From Neolentinus lepideus HHB14362 ss-1 (lineage: Eukaryota > Basidiomycota > Agaricomycetes > Gloeophyllales > Gloeophyllaceae): a stretch of DNA of 64,000 bases. Below the pieces are notes generated by a model. That model was not told where the DNA came from. It worked only from the letters and a program-made list of their open reading frames with translations, and ran no database searches. Where the stretch lies: assembly GCA_001632425.1 (NCBI GenBank), contig KV425572.1, forward strand, positions 214,566 to 278,565, written 5' to 3'. A program made the translations under genes and the position numbers. Below are positions 45,101 through 55,803 of this stretch, piece by piece (the stretch's first letter is position 1; the number at the start of each line of letters is the position of its first letter).

Positions 45101-48100
45101 ATGTCGAGTTTAGGATGTTCCTCGAGGTTTGTTCCAACATGCTCGACTCTCCAAGCTTAGCACTGACGTTTTGGTGACTGAAGCTCAGTGCCCGGAACCC
45201 CGATTCCCGGCGGATAGATCTGAAACATTTCTTGACCAGACCATCTGAGCACCTGCAGAAGTATCCTGTCCTGTTGGAAGCCATCCACCATGAGACAGCG
45301 GAGGGTAATCCTGATGCGGACTTCCTTATGGAGGCCATTCAGGCTATCAAGAATTTGCAAACCGTTGCGCAGTTGCTGACGTTCCAATCGGCGATGGGCA
45401 AGGGTCCGACAGGGAAGTTTGAATGGCATAATCTCGTTTCTGATGAGTATAGGAACAGTCTACCCAAGAAGGAGAGTAAACGGCAAATGTGAGACTGCAT
45501 GTATAATAGGTGTTTGGAGCGTTGATTTCTGACGTCGTCTAGGATCATTTTTGAGCTCATCAAGGGTGAAATGGCGTACGTCAAAGATCTAGAGAGCTTC
45601 GAAACGGTATGTACATAATCTTGCCATTTAGAAGCCAGCGTTCCCTGATCGTCCTGTCGCAGATTTACATTCGACCGTTGCGCGCTGCGGACCCACCCAT
45701 CATTCCGCCGTCAAGATTGGAGTCCTTCATACAAGACGTTTTCCACAACTACCGACAGCTGCTGTACCACCACCGGAAATTGTTGGAAAACTTGCATGAG
45801 ATCCAGCGAGAGCAACATCCCGTCCTTCGCAGCATCACCGAAGCGATATTGGATGCCTTTTTGAATTTCCGGGAGGCCTATTTGGAGTATGTGCCTAACT
45901 ATCCGATTGCGGCATATCGGATAGATGAAGAGATGGCGAACAATCCTTTGTTCAAGGCTTTCGTGGATCAATGCGTTCGCCACCCTGATGCCCATAAGCT
46001 TGATATTAAGAACTTCATAAATCGACCTATCCCCAGGTTGTTGCGGTACGAGTTGTTGTTGAAGAATGTTTTGGAAGAGACCGAGCCAGATCATGAGGAT
46101 CAAGAGGCTATACCCCAACTTCTGGATGTCATCAAAGCATTGGGCAAGGAAACTGAACCTGGTGTTGCTTCTGCTAAGCAAAAGGTGGAACTTTGGCGCT
46201 ACAACGCTAATCTTGTCTTCAAACCCGGAGAGCATGTGGTACGCCCCTCGTTCTTTCTTACCCCAGCGGGTACTTAAGAATGATGTAGGACATGGACCTG
46301 CTCGACGAAAACCGGTCCCTCATACATACCGGTAAACTGCTCCGCCAGCCTGACACTGGATTGGGTCTGGAAGGATGGACTGAACTATTCGTTCTTCTAT
46401 TTGATAATTACGGTGAGGTCCTCTCTCATGGTAATAATTGCTCTTCTCATGGTATGCATAGTTGTCATGACGAAACCCAAAGAAAGAGACAGTGTCACCA
46501 AATATCATGTCAATCGCAGGGTGCGTGCATTTTCTACCTGATCGTTAAAGCATCAAAGCGCTAATAACGACTATAGCCTATTCCTTTGGACTTGTTGACA
46601 CTAGCAAGCTTCACTGATCCTCCTACACAACGAGGGACCGGCCTCATTGGATTCAATCGTGGCGCCAAGCACGCTGACCAGCCAACTCCTCCGGCACTCA
46701 ATAGTGCTGATTCTGCGACAGATGCTAAATTGGTGTATCCTCTCACAATCCACTATAACGGGCGGATGGGTGGCCTGTACATGCTGTATGCTGAGAGTGC
46801 ACAGGTACGCGCCGACTGGAAGCAGAAGCTAGAGGAAGCCATCGGCTTGCGCAAAGTAGTGCAGGAATCCAACAAGGTCTTCGAGATCGACACCCTTAGT
46901 ACCGACACCTTCCTCGTCCCATCTATACTTGCTGGCCCGACCAATCCCTCATGGAACAATGAAAATACCTTCACTGGGAAGGTCACATGTTCTGTACCCT
47001 TCAGTGAGTATCGTTTCTGTCAATCGCATTCGCAGTAACTGACAATATATTCAAGCTACTGCAGATGGTCGCGCTCTCGTGGCCATTGGTTGTGCCGAGG
47101 GAGTTTGGATCGGATTTCGGCATGACTCGAGATGTAAGTACATTGCATCTACGTCCCGTCGCTCAACTGATTATCTGCTACAGCTATGCGTCGAGTACTA
47201 CATCTGAAGCAAGTGACGCAATGCGCCATGCTTGAAGACTTTGGTATATTTCTCGTTCTGGCAGACAGGGTGTGCATCTATCCAATTTTCAGCATCTCCC
47301 TACTGATCCTGTGATGTTAGTCCTTATTTGCGTACCACATCGAGGCACTTGTGCCATCGTCCCCTCAGGTCGTGCATGCGTCTCAAACACCTCAGAAACT
47401 CAGCAAGAACTCGGAGAACGTGCATTTCTTCAGCGTTGGTAACCTTAACGGGCGGACCCTGGTCGTGTACATGAAAAAGAACAGGGTAAGGGTTGATGTC
47501 TTGATGGGTCTACTTGCGTCTCATGTCAACTTGAAGCTCGATAATGTCTTCCGCGTCCTAGAACCGGTGGTTGACAACATCAACGAGCGGAATCGAGCAC
47601 CAGCCTCTCTGGGCTCGCGCTTCGGATTTCGTTCTCAACGATCAGAATGGTTCCGCGTCTATAGGGTGAGACTGCTTTCTACTCTGACCGGTCCAAGCGT
47701 AAACGTTAACTTCGGGCTAGGACTTCTTCCTTCCCTCGGAGACTTTCGACCTGATATTTTTGAAGGCCAAGATCGCAATACTTTGCACTAAGGGTTTCGA
47801 GATCATGGATTTGACAGAGTATGCTTCACACAATTCCCCGGCGTGATGATATCAAGCTAATGGTCGTGCAGTTTCCGGAGTGCGACAGTACCACAACGCG
47901 ATGATCCGCGAATGGAACGGCTGGCTCGCCGATGCGAATCGTGCAAGCCAATAGGAATGTTCCGTTCCAATGAAGACGAATTCTTACTGTGCTACGATGG
48001 TGGGTCGATGTTTGTCTATGCATTGAATCGGTCCATTCACGCTAGTGTGCAGAATTTGGTCTTTACGTGAACAGACATGGTGATCCCTCCCGGACTGCCA

Positions 48101-48570
48101 TGACCATCGAGTGGGAAGGCACGGCAGAAAAGGCTGCTTGGCACCCGCCATACGTCTTGCTCTTCGATACTCGTTTCATTGAGGTTCGCCATGTTGAAAC
48201 TGGCCGTCTTGTCCAAATCATCCCTGGAAATGATGTTCGATGCATTTGGGATGGTCGCAGTTCCAGCAGCAATATGAATCTTGTCACGCCTGGCCGCGAC
48301 GGCTGGACAGAGAACGGGCTGAACCAGGAAGCACGTGTACACGGTGTTATGAATGCTCCCGAGGCCGTGAGGACTGGTGGGATGGGTCCGCAACGAGGCA
48401 ATAGGGCCATTGCACAGCATGTGTTTGAGTTGGTCCCAACTGTGCCGCTGTACTTGCCTGGAAGCTTGCATTCGCCCAGCAACTCTGCTTATTTCCCGGC
48501 TTCCAATGGACCGCTATCGAACTCGCCTCCACATAGTCCAAGGATGACACCCGTCAATAATCGATGGTAA
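42141..48570 (+). CDS. ROM2-like Rho1 guanine-nucleotide exchange factor with tandem DH domains
   Basis: Activator of the Rho1 GTPase in the cell-wall integrity pathway, by family. Order: a disordered Pro/Ser-rich N-terminus with a polyproline run (VPPPPPPPE); a DEP domain (AFTGKDIV, then ALQIARSLQSQLFFYEVEW); a first DH domain (IIHKVISKEKQYVEDL, FIKPLRIADPP, NRRLLENLYVRQREQ, IDLKHFLTRP); a second, similar DH domain (IIFELIKGEMAYVKDL, YIRPLRAADPP, HRKLLENLHEIQREQ, LDIKNFINRP); a PH domain (LIHTGKLLRQ, then LYMLYAESAQVRADW); and a C-terminal CNH domain (VAIGCAEGVWIGF, MFRSNEDEFLLCYD). More than fifteen introns of about 50-70 nt are inferred. Yeast Rom2 has one DH domain; the two here share intron positions. 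Stop at 48568-48570. Confidence 0.9.
44700..46235 (+). repeat. Tandem duplication of the DH (RhoGEF) module in the ROM2-like gene
   Basis: The first DH copy spans about 44700-45485 and the second about 45541-46235. Both begin with an exon of the same length class (II..-K-E-x-x-Y-V-x-D-L) and have an intron before F/YI-K/R-PLR-A/I-ADPP. Many identical words remain, such as RLLENL/KLLENL, QREQ and ADPP. The second copy is slightly closer to the usual fungal consensus (a personal judgement). Confidence 0.8.
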
Positions 48571-49352
48571 ACGTGGAAGCGGGATCAGGGCGCGGCGGCG
48601 ACTGGCTGCTTTTGGTGATTACATCCAGGGCCATGCCTCGACTTCTTTCACATCTGGGAGATGGCATATTTGGACAATGTTTGGTGGGCCGGATTTGTCA
48701 TTCAGTTGTTGTATTGTGTATATTTGCTCTGATCGTTGCATAGCACATCTTGTCAATATCCTGTATTAGCTTTTGTTTACGCTTTCTATTTCGCATTTTC
48801 TATGGTATGAAGTCTTCGATGACCTCGTTCTGAGCCCAACTTTGATACGAGACGACCTTGGGCTTTCCGCAGCCGACCCCTCTGATTACCCCTGCAGTCG
48901 AGTCCACCCAATGCGACTCTTGTATGTTGCAGGACACTGAGGGCCATAGTATTAGATATTCCAGCTGACTGTACATAAAATGATGCGTTCTGAGAACAAC
49001 TGCAAACAGTGGCTGTCCGTAGATTCAACTCTCATATTTTCTCTTCTGAGCTGATTCACACTCATTGTAGATTATTCTCCAGCAGAAGGACTTCAGTGGA
49101 CATCGCTTCGCATATATCTTCCGTGCTAATGCTACTAGTCACATCAGTACTGATCGGATATACGGAACTTTGTGACGGCTTCAAGGTGGACCCACAACGA
49201 ATCACTTTGTTTGCGACCGTGTATTCTCGGACAATTTTCACAGCCGACTATTCGTGCCGGAAGTGTGGGAGATTATATGGTAATTTGGGCTTCGAAAGTG
49301 TGTTATTGTCGGAACGCGGTTGTTCGTCATTCTGACTAGTATTCTTGGTGAC
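48571..49352. other. Intergenic region
   Basis: 3' flank of the RhoGEF gene and promoter of the kinase gene. No other feature recognised. Confidence 0.4.
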
Positions 49353-50858
49353 ATGTCTAGCATTCGGAACGCTCTCAAGTACATACTCTCTCCAATCGTT
49401 CGAAGTCATAAGGCGAAAACACGTGCTCTTCCTTGGCCTGAGGAGCCTCTGAATCTGCCTACCGCTGACGGTGGTGGGTATTACGCCGCCACACCAGGCG
49501 AAGTCCTCAATTCCCAGTATATCATTCTCAGAAAACTTGGATGGGGACAACATTCAAACGTCTGGTTGACACGCGACAACAGGTTTGCGCCTGTCTTTCG
49601 GACCCATAACTAGAGTGCTTATATCCGCTGGTAGACAGGGAACGTATATGGCGATCAAGATATTGTCGGCCCATGCGACGTCTGCACAGGGAAAGATATC
49701 GTTTGAGCTCGATCTGCTGAAGGAAATACAATCAGCTGGTGGGACTGCTGGACACGAAGGTTTCTCTTATGTCGTCCAGCTCCAAGATGACTTCTATCTT
49801 GAGAGTCAACACGGTCGCCATTTATGCCTTGCGACGGAGGTTCTTGGTCCTTCCATGAACTCTGTCAGACGGCTATTTGAGGAGTACAAATTTCCAGTAC
49901 ACTTGGTGAAAGATATCACGAGACAATTGCTTTTAGTGCTCGACTTCTTGCACAACGACTGTAGTATTGTACATACAGGCAGGTCATGATGCCTAATCTT
50001 CAGTGTGACATTAAGGAGCTAACAATGTTCCAGATATAAAGCCAGATAACATTCATTTAGCCATAGAGAATGTCGAAACGGCGTTGGCCAACGAGCCTCG
50101 CCGAGAGCTCCCTACAGTACCTGATGTGGCGCAGTTTCCCACTAAGCCCGTGCTTTCGCAAACCGTTGCTTTGTCCGCTACGCAGATATTGACGCCTGGC
50201 AAATTACGAATCACATTGGCTGACTTTGGTGTTGGTCAGTGACCATGTTTCCCACCTCCTGTTACCTCATCTGAGCAGGCTTGTTAGCCGCCAGGGCGGA
50301 TGGATTTCACGTGCCGATCATCCAACCTGTGGCTCTTAGAGCCCCTGAGGTCATTCTAGGATGTGGATGGGGCACTAGTGCTGATATTTGGAATCTGGGA
50401 TGTATGGTGAGGGGTACGTTAGGTTCCACTGCGCTCCGTCGGTGACTCGTCCCAAGGTCTTCGAATTTTTAACCGGACGATGGCTCTTCCGCCCTCGTGC
50501 AGTGGATCCATGGACGGCCGAAGACTATCACCTCGCAAATATGCCACCAATAGCTGGAGAGGCGTTTGACATAGAATTTTTGAGACGTAGCAAGCACTTC
50601 CATAACTATTTCCGCGATGACGGTAAGAAAGCACAAACTATTTACCGCCTAGACCCTAATTTACTAGCATCGCCAGGTCGCCACCTTATACCCCTGGTGG
50701 GTGCTGTTGATCTTCCGAATGCGTTACGCAATTACCATGTTCTGGAAGAGGAGGAGCTCCAGATTTGCGTAGCATTTTTGAGACTTATGCTGCGACTTGA
50801 CCCTTCCAACCGTGCCACGGCCAGGCAGTTACTGCAACACGAATGGCTGACATCCTGA
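49353..50858 (+). CDS. SRPK-like serine/arginine-protein kinase
   Basis: A kinase of the SRPK family, which phosphorylates SR-rich splicing factors in yeast and animals. Signatures in order are YIILRKLGWGQHSNVWL (glycine loop), AIKIL (catalytic lysine), a long N-lobe, IVHTDIKPDNI (HTD in place of HRD, usual for SRPK), LADFGVG (DFG), LRAPEVILGCGW, ADIWNLGC, FEFLTGRWLFRP, and a C-lobe ending LLQHEWLTS. Exon joins are made at short GT-AG introns, for instance just after the glycine loop and just before DIKPDN. Around 430 residues is short because the spacer insert of SRPK is small. Agaricomycetes have expanded sets of such kinases, often without known targets. Confidence 0.88.
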
Positions 50859-52550
50859 GCGGATGACAACACATAGCACACCCTTAAGTAGAGGGCGAGG
50901 CCTCTAAGGAGGGACCGCAGCCCCCCTGTTCTTTCATCCCATGATTATCCCCACTCAATCAGGTAGCTCATATTCCTTAATTACATGGTAGTCTACTTTA
51001 CGATTTGTCCACCGCGCATGAATAAACAGTTGTTCTTCTCCCAGCTCAACTGGCAATTCCATATGCATCGTATGGATTGTTCTGCTGTTGAACGTACCTT
51101 CTAGCGGAAGAAACGAAAAGAAGAATCAGTCCATGTGCACGCGAGTCATTTCTCGGACGTTACGTCTCACAAGCGAAGGAAAGTCATTGCGAACCAGACT
51201 TGCTATAATCAAAGACACCATACCTAACTTCTTACCACATTAAACGGTCTATGCAACAAGGTCCATGTTGGCTCAGACACTCGGGCCTAGAAGCCGCATC
51301 GAATGGGCTTCCGGTCCATCTTGAATTTGGCGAGCAGTGAGGGCGTTCCAGGGCCATGAAGCGTTGTGTTTGTGTCTTCTGTTGTAATTGGTTCCAGCGA
51401 CGATTTCGCCCCGAACCTCCAATGGGACATCTTGGGCGGATACGATGGAGGTTGAGATATCATGCATTGCCTGTGGACTAGCTGGTGCGAGACCGGTACG
51501 GTGGAGAAGACATACGGAACAATTGATGTCGCAAGGATTCACTCCACAGGTACAGGAATAGTGCCCTACAGTTCTAGATAGGCTTGATACGGCGCCTCCT
51601 AAATACGACTTAGTAGACAAGCAACTGTCTTATATGGAGGCTTGTTCATATTTAGTATCAGCGTCGCAGAAGTCTCCCACAAGCACGCATACTTTCCGCA
51701 AAAGGCAAGCCCGTCTGCCTCAAACGGCAGGTGCGCGACCGAGATACTGGGAGACTCCTGCCGCTCTTCGGCAGACATCCTCTCAATTGCCTTTGACTCG
51801 CACCGCTGCTCATCATGTCGGCGTACATGCAAGTGTCTTCTCGCGACCATCATCTCACCAAGACACTTTCAAGACCACAGAATAGCTCTACCCTGGGAAA
51901 GACTCGCAGTACGAAGGCTGCACGTCTGCGGCAAGTCAATCTGGTGCATCGCGACAACTGTCATTCTTAGCAATGCACAACGGCGTCAGGTTGGCGCCAT
52001 CCGGGTGGGGGAACTACTGCAAGAGGCAGGAAGGTGAAGTGAATATGAATTCGGAGACTGGTGAGGAGGACGAGGAAGGATCAGATGCAGAAGGGTCGTC
52101 GGGACCCAAAGGCTTAGGCAGGCATGTATATTTTGTATTATGACCCATATTAGGTTTCGAAACCATCTTGTTTCCTTGCTACGGACTGTGACATGTACTC
52201 TACTCCTATCCACTTGTAATGCCAACCACCTTCTATATTGTATCCTTGGCCGGGGGTGGCTACACTCAGATTCTGCAGAAACTAAGAGGCCCCGGGAGTG
52301 ATGTGGCATTGCAGATCAAGACTGTAGGACGGTCAGTCAGTCAAAAGGCCCAAGTGGCAGCCTAGAGTAAAACGAACATAATAGAGGCGGACTAGAGCAA
52401 TTGCCACACAGATAGTGTACGGTGCCGTGTTGCCGGCAAGTGCGCGCACATGGCTTACCATTACGACGGCGCCTCTAGCACCGAATCAAGTAATGGCCAT
52501 TTCCTAAAGGGGCCCAAGGGGAGACTTCACTGACGCGTATCGAAAATGTG
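50859..52550. other. Intergenic region with weak minus-strand frames
   Basis: No recognised gene. Two adjoining minus-strand frames (51273-51620 and 51599-51853) include a Cys-rich stretch CTCGVNPCDINCSVC, but no start-splice arrangement joins them convincingly. At 51556-51580 the word GTGCCCTACAGTTCTAGATA matches an end of the MITE at 52554-53009. Confidence 0.4.
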
Positions 52551-52553
52551 GAC

Positions 52554-53009
52554 TAGCCTAAGTTCTAGATACAGTTTTCGCTTTGTGTCGCTTTCTGAGA
52601 AAGCTGAAGTCAGAAAGCAGCTCCGGACTTGAGTGTACCTCACCCAGAATCCTGCTTTCTCGCCACGTGTAGCCTCGTGTAGAACGAGATTGTGACAGCG
52701 TCACTCTTGTGCGCTCAAACGGGTGATGCCAGTAGAAACTCAGAGTGAGACCTGACGTCCACAGGCTGTTGCTGTATGAGGTTAGGGTGTCTCAGATTGG
52801 GAGTATGTGTCTCGCAGATAGTAAAATATGTTTTTCAGCGCGTAGAGGACACAGACATATCTTATGTAAGCTATGAGTGTGACAAGTCACATGCGTGGGA
52901 GACCGGGTGCAGTGAGAAAACAACTCCAGCTGTGGCGCGTCGCTCTCAGATACAGCTTTCTCAGAAAGCAACAGAAAGCGAAAACTGTATCTAGAACTGT
53001 AGGGCACTA
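52554..53009. mobile_element. MITE with inverted repeats of about 46 bp
   Basis: AGTTCTAGATACAGTTTTCG continues through GCTTTCTGAGAAAGCTG at the left (52561-52606) and is inverted at the right (52953-52998) with about three mismatches. A third partial copy of the terminus lies at 51556-51580 and includes flanking AGTGCCC, so the true end may lie a few bases outside the obvious TIR. TA borders are possible but the left end seems to have lost a C. No coding capacity. Confidence 0.7.
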
Positions 53010-53509
53010 ATTTCCATATTCCGCGTTGAATATGACCTTTGGATTCCCCATCATCTAGCATTCATGCTCCGCTGAAATGTGGTTAGGCAAATCGGACAAA
53101 ACGAGCTGAGCTTACTCTAGTTAGGCTTTTCGGTCGTGTGATTGACATGTTACATCTGCTATCTGCAAGTGAAGAGAACTCAATCATTCGGTGAGATGCT
53201 TCTCAAGTAAGTCGGCATGATCCGGAGGTTCTGTCCCCAGCCAATCGAGACACGTGCTTCAATTAGGCGCACAAGTAAGGCGGAGCGGCTTTGCAGTAGA
53301 GGGCTTTGATTTCTAGTCTTGAACTGGGATTGCGCCCAATCGAATGTCATTATCTCGAATCGCGACATTCTGAGAGCTGCTTTCAGCCAGCCCTGGACCA
53401 GTCACGGATTTACAGATCGGAGCTGCTGTGACGACCCGCTATGTTCAGAGGGCACCGGATTTTTATGCAGCTCATCTCGGCGAGGTCTTACTTATACTCG
53501 CGGTATACG

Positions 53510-54620
53510 ATCGCTAGGAATCTTGGATGGACCCGGTACTCAAAAGTTTGGCTCGTTTGAAGCGACAGAGATTGTTCGCTTCAAAAGCTTGTGCACCATT
53601 CCGCTCACTTTCAAGTTCTGCAGTGAAGATCCTATCTGCGCACGCGACCAAAGTGCAGGATGTGCTGTCTTAAGAGCTGGTTTTCCGAAGGGGATCCAAG
53701 CTATCGGGCTGCAGCACTCGGGTTACCATTACGTTGTCCAGCTGAAAGAGCCTACATGGGGTGCATCTCTGCCTTGCCACCGACTCGGAGGTTCTTGGTA
53801 GCTCGTTGCAAAGGGTCAAGGAAGTGTTTGAGAATAATCAGATGCAAGTACCATTGGTGAAGACGAAAACTGATGTTGTTGTCTGCCAGATATCATACCC
53901 GACAATATACTCTTGTCGAACAGGCCTTGAATAATGAATCTACCCAAGATCCGTCTAAAGCAGCGAATGAAGCCCAGTGTCCCATAAAGCCGATATTTTC
54001 GCAACCCACACGTTTATTCACTCATTGATGAAGTTCTATCCTCGTCAAAGATATGTGTGAAGTTAACAGCTTCAGTCTTGGTCCGCATTTCGCCTATTCG
54101 TAACCTTGTAGCGATACTGACGTGCGCCTTCCTTGCCTGACGTAGCCGCGCTCAAGGACGAATTCCATGCGAGGCTTACACAATGTGCAGCTCTCCGAGG
54201 TATGCGGGCGGAACGAACGCCCTGACATCTGGAATTTTGGCGGTTTCGTGATTCTATAATAACTACTTCCTCTGACCTCTGTGCTCACATTCCCGCTTAT
54301 CGCTTAGATTTTCGAACCCCTGACTGGCGCGTGGAGATTAATATTCAGGCCTTGCGGAGGATTAACGTGGTCCCACGAAGCGTATCATTTTGGTAAAATG
54401 AGTCCGGTAGCTCTCGAGAATATCTATGAAAGGATCGACTTCTTCAGGCGTGGTGAGCACTATAACAAAGAATTCACTGAAGATGGTGAGCCGATTTGTC
54501 TGCCCTCGTAGATATTTGTAACGAATGTGCAGGCACGTTCCGACTCAAAGTAGCGGATGTTAAAGATCTGCTGTTCATGTTGTACAGTTATAATGTCTTG
54601 TCCGAGGAAGGCCTGTTACA
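53510..54620 (+). pseudogene. Decayed SRPK-like kinase gene
   Basis: Fragments line up in order with the intact kinase at 49353-50858: RNLGWTRYSKVWL against RKLGWGQHSNVWL, VKILSAHATKVQ against IKILSAHATSAQ, YHYVVQL against FSYVVQL, DIIPDNILL against DIKPDNIHL, PDIWNFGGFV against ADIWNLGCMV, and FEPLTGAWRLIFRP against FEFLTGRWLFRP. Stops and frameshifts lie between them, HTD and DFG are not found, and the conserved Lys of DIKPDN is replaced. Divergence suggests an older paralogue rather than a fresh duplicate. Confidence 0.75.
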
Positions 54621-54900
54621 TTAAGCGCATGGCTCTTGCGTGGGGTGCTACGGCTGGATCCTAATGATCTCCGGAGAGCGCCGGAACTCTCGGAGGGTAA
54701 CCGGTAGGCATTGGCTCGACTCTCAAATATTTCCAGTCTAACGACGGCAACATTAAATTCATAGGATGCGACAGGAATTCGAATTCAATCCGGCTCATTC
54801 ACTGACGTCATGTGACCGGAACGCGTCTTCTGAAGCTCTTCACGTGTCACGGTGGCTGACACCCTTGCACAGTCACCCGGCGCCGATGTCACCAGAGGCG

Positions 54901-54908
54901 TATATAAA
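54901..54908 (+). promoter_or_regulatory. TATA box of the Asp-His repeat gene
   Basis: TATATAAA, followed by a C- and CT-rich stretch, lies about 205 bases before the ATG. The spacing is long but usual for fungal genes with a 5' leader. Confidence 0.5.
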
Positions 54909-55112
54909 CCACCACCCGTCGTTGTTCATTCTTCCTCCCCTCTCTTCCCCCCCTCATCTCCCCCCTCGCTTTCGTGTTGCTTTGTTGAGTCCTGGTGGCT
55001 CTTGCTTTCGTTCTGCTTTCGAACTACACATTACTATTACATTCTCTTCTTGCGACAGGCTCGCCTCGCGCCCTTTCTCTTCCCCTCGCATACATTCACT
55101 CGCGACTTCACT

Positions 55113-55765
55113 ATGGTTGTCCTCTCGTCACGCTTCACCTTCCTTCTCGCCCTCTCTTCCTTGGCCCTTACGTCCGCACCTTTGACGTTTGCCGCGCCGA
55201 CTAGCCAGTCCTCTCGCTCTAGATCGGGGACGACACACCCGGAGACGCCCTCTACCAGGATACAAATTCCCCTACCTTCTGATCACGCGATGCACGCTTA
55301 TAGCACGAGCGAAACTCGCAAGGTTTCTGGCAACGCTGTGAAGTCTGGAAGCAAGGAGAAGAGCAGCTCTGGTCATGAGAGCAAGAAGGGGAAGGGGGGA
55401 AAGAAAGGAGACAAAGACAAGGTCGGTCATTGCTCAAGCTCGAATGCCACGCACCTCGACTGACATTCCATCGCCTCGACGTTTAGCGCGGTATTAACTT
55501 GGCGTCTTCATCGGAATTCGATCTACTCGACCCTCTGCTACGCATGGGTGACTTGTTCATTAAGCGTTCTGCGTCGGCAGATGGGTCAAGCGAACCCAGA
55601 CGGTCTTCTAGATTCTTTGTCAACCGCAAGGTGCAGCAGCGGGATCCTCATCGTGCGCCGTACCTCCACTATGACACTGGCTCCGAGGGTACTGTTGTGA
55701 AAGGTGATAGAATATTTGCTCGTCGCGACGCTGATCACGACCACGACCACGATCACGACCACGAT

Positions 55766-55803
<38 letters not shown>

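Noticed and set aside
51273..51853. Minus-strand Cys-rich gene
   Set aside because: Frames do not join by a plausible splice, no family recognised, and part of the sequence is MITE terminus.
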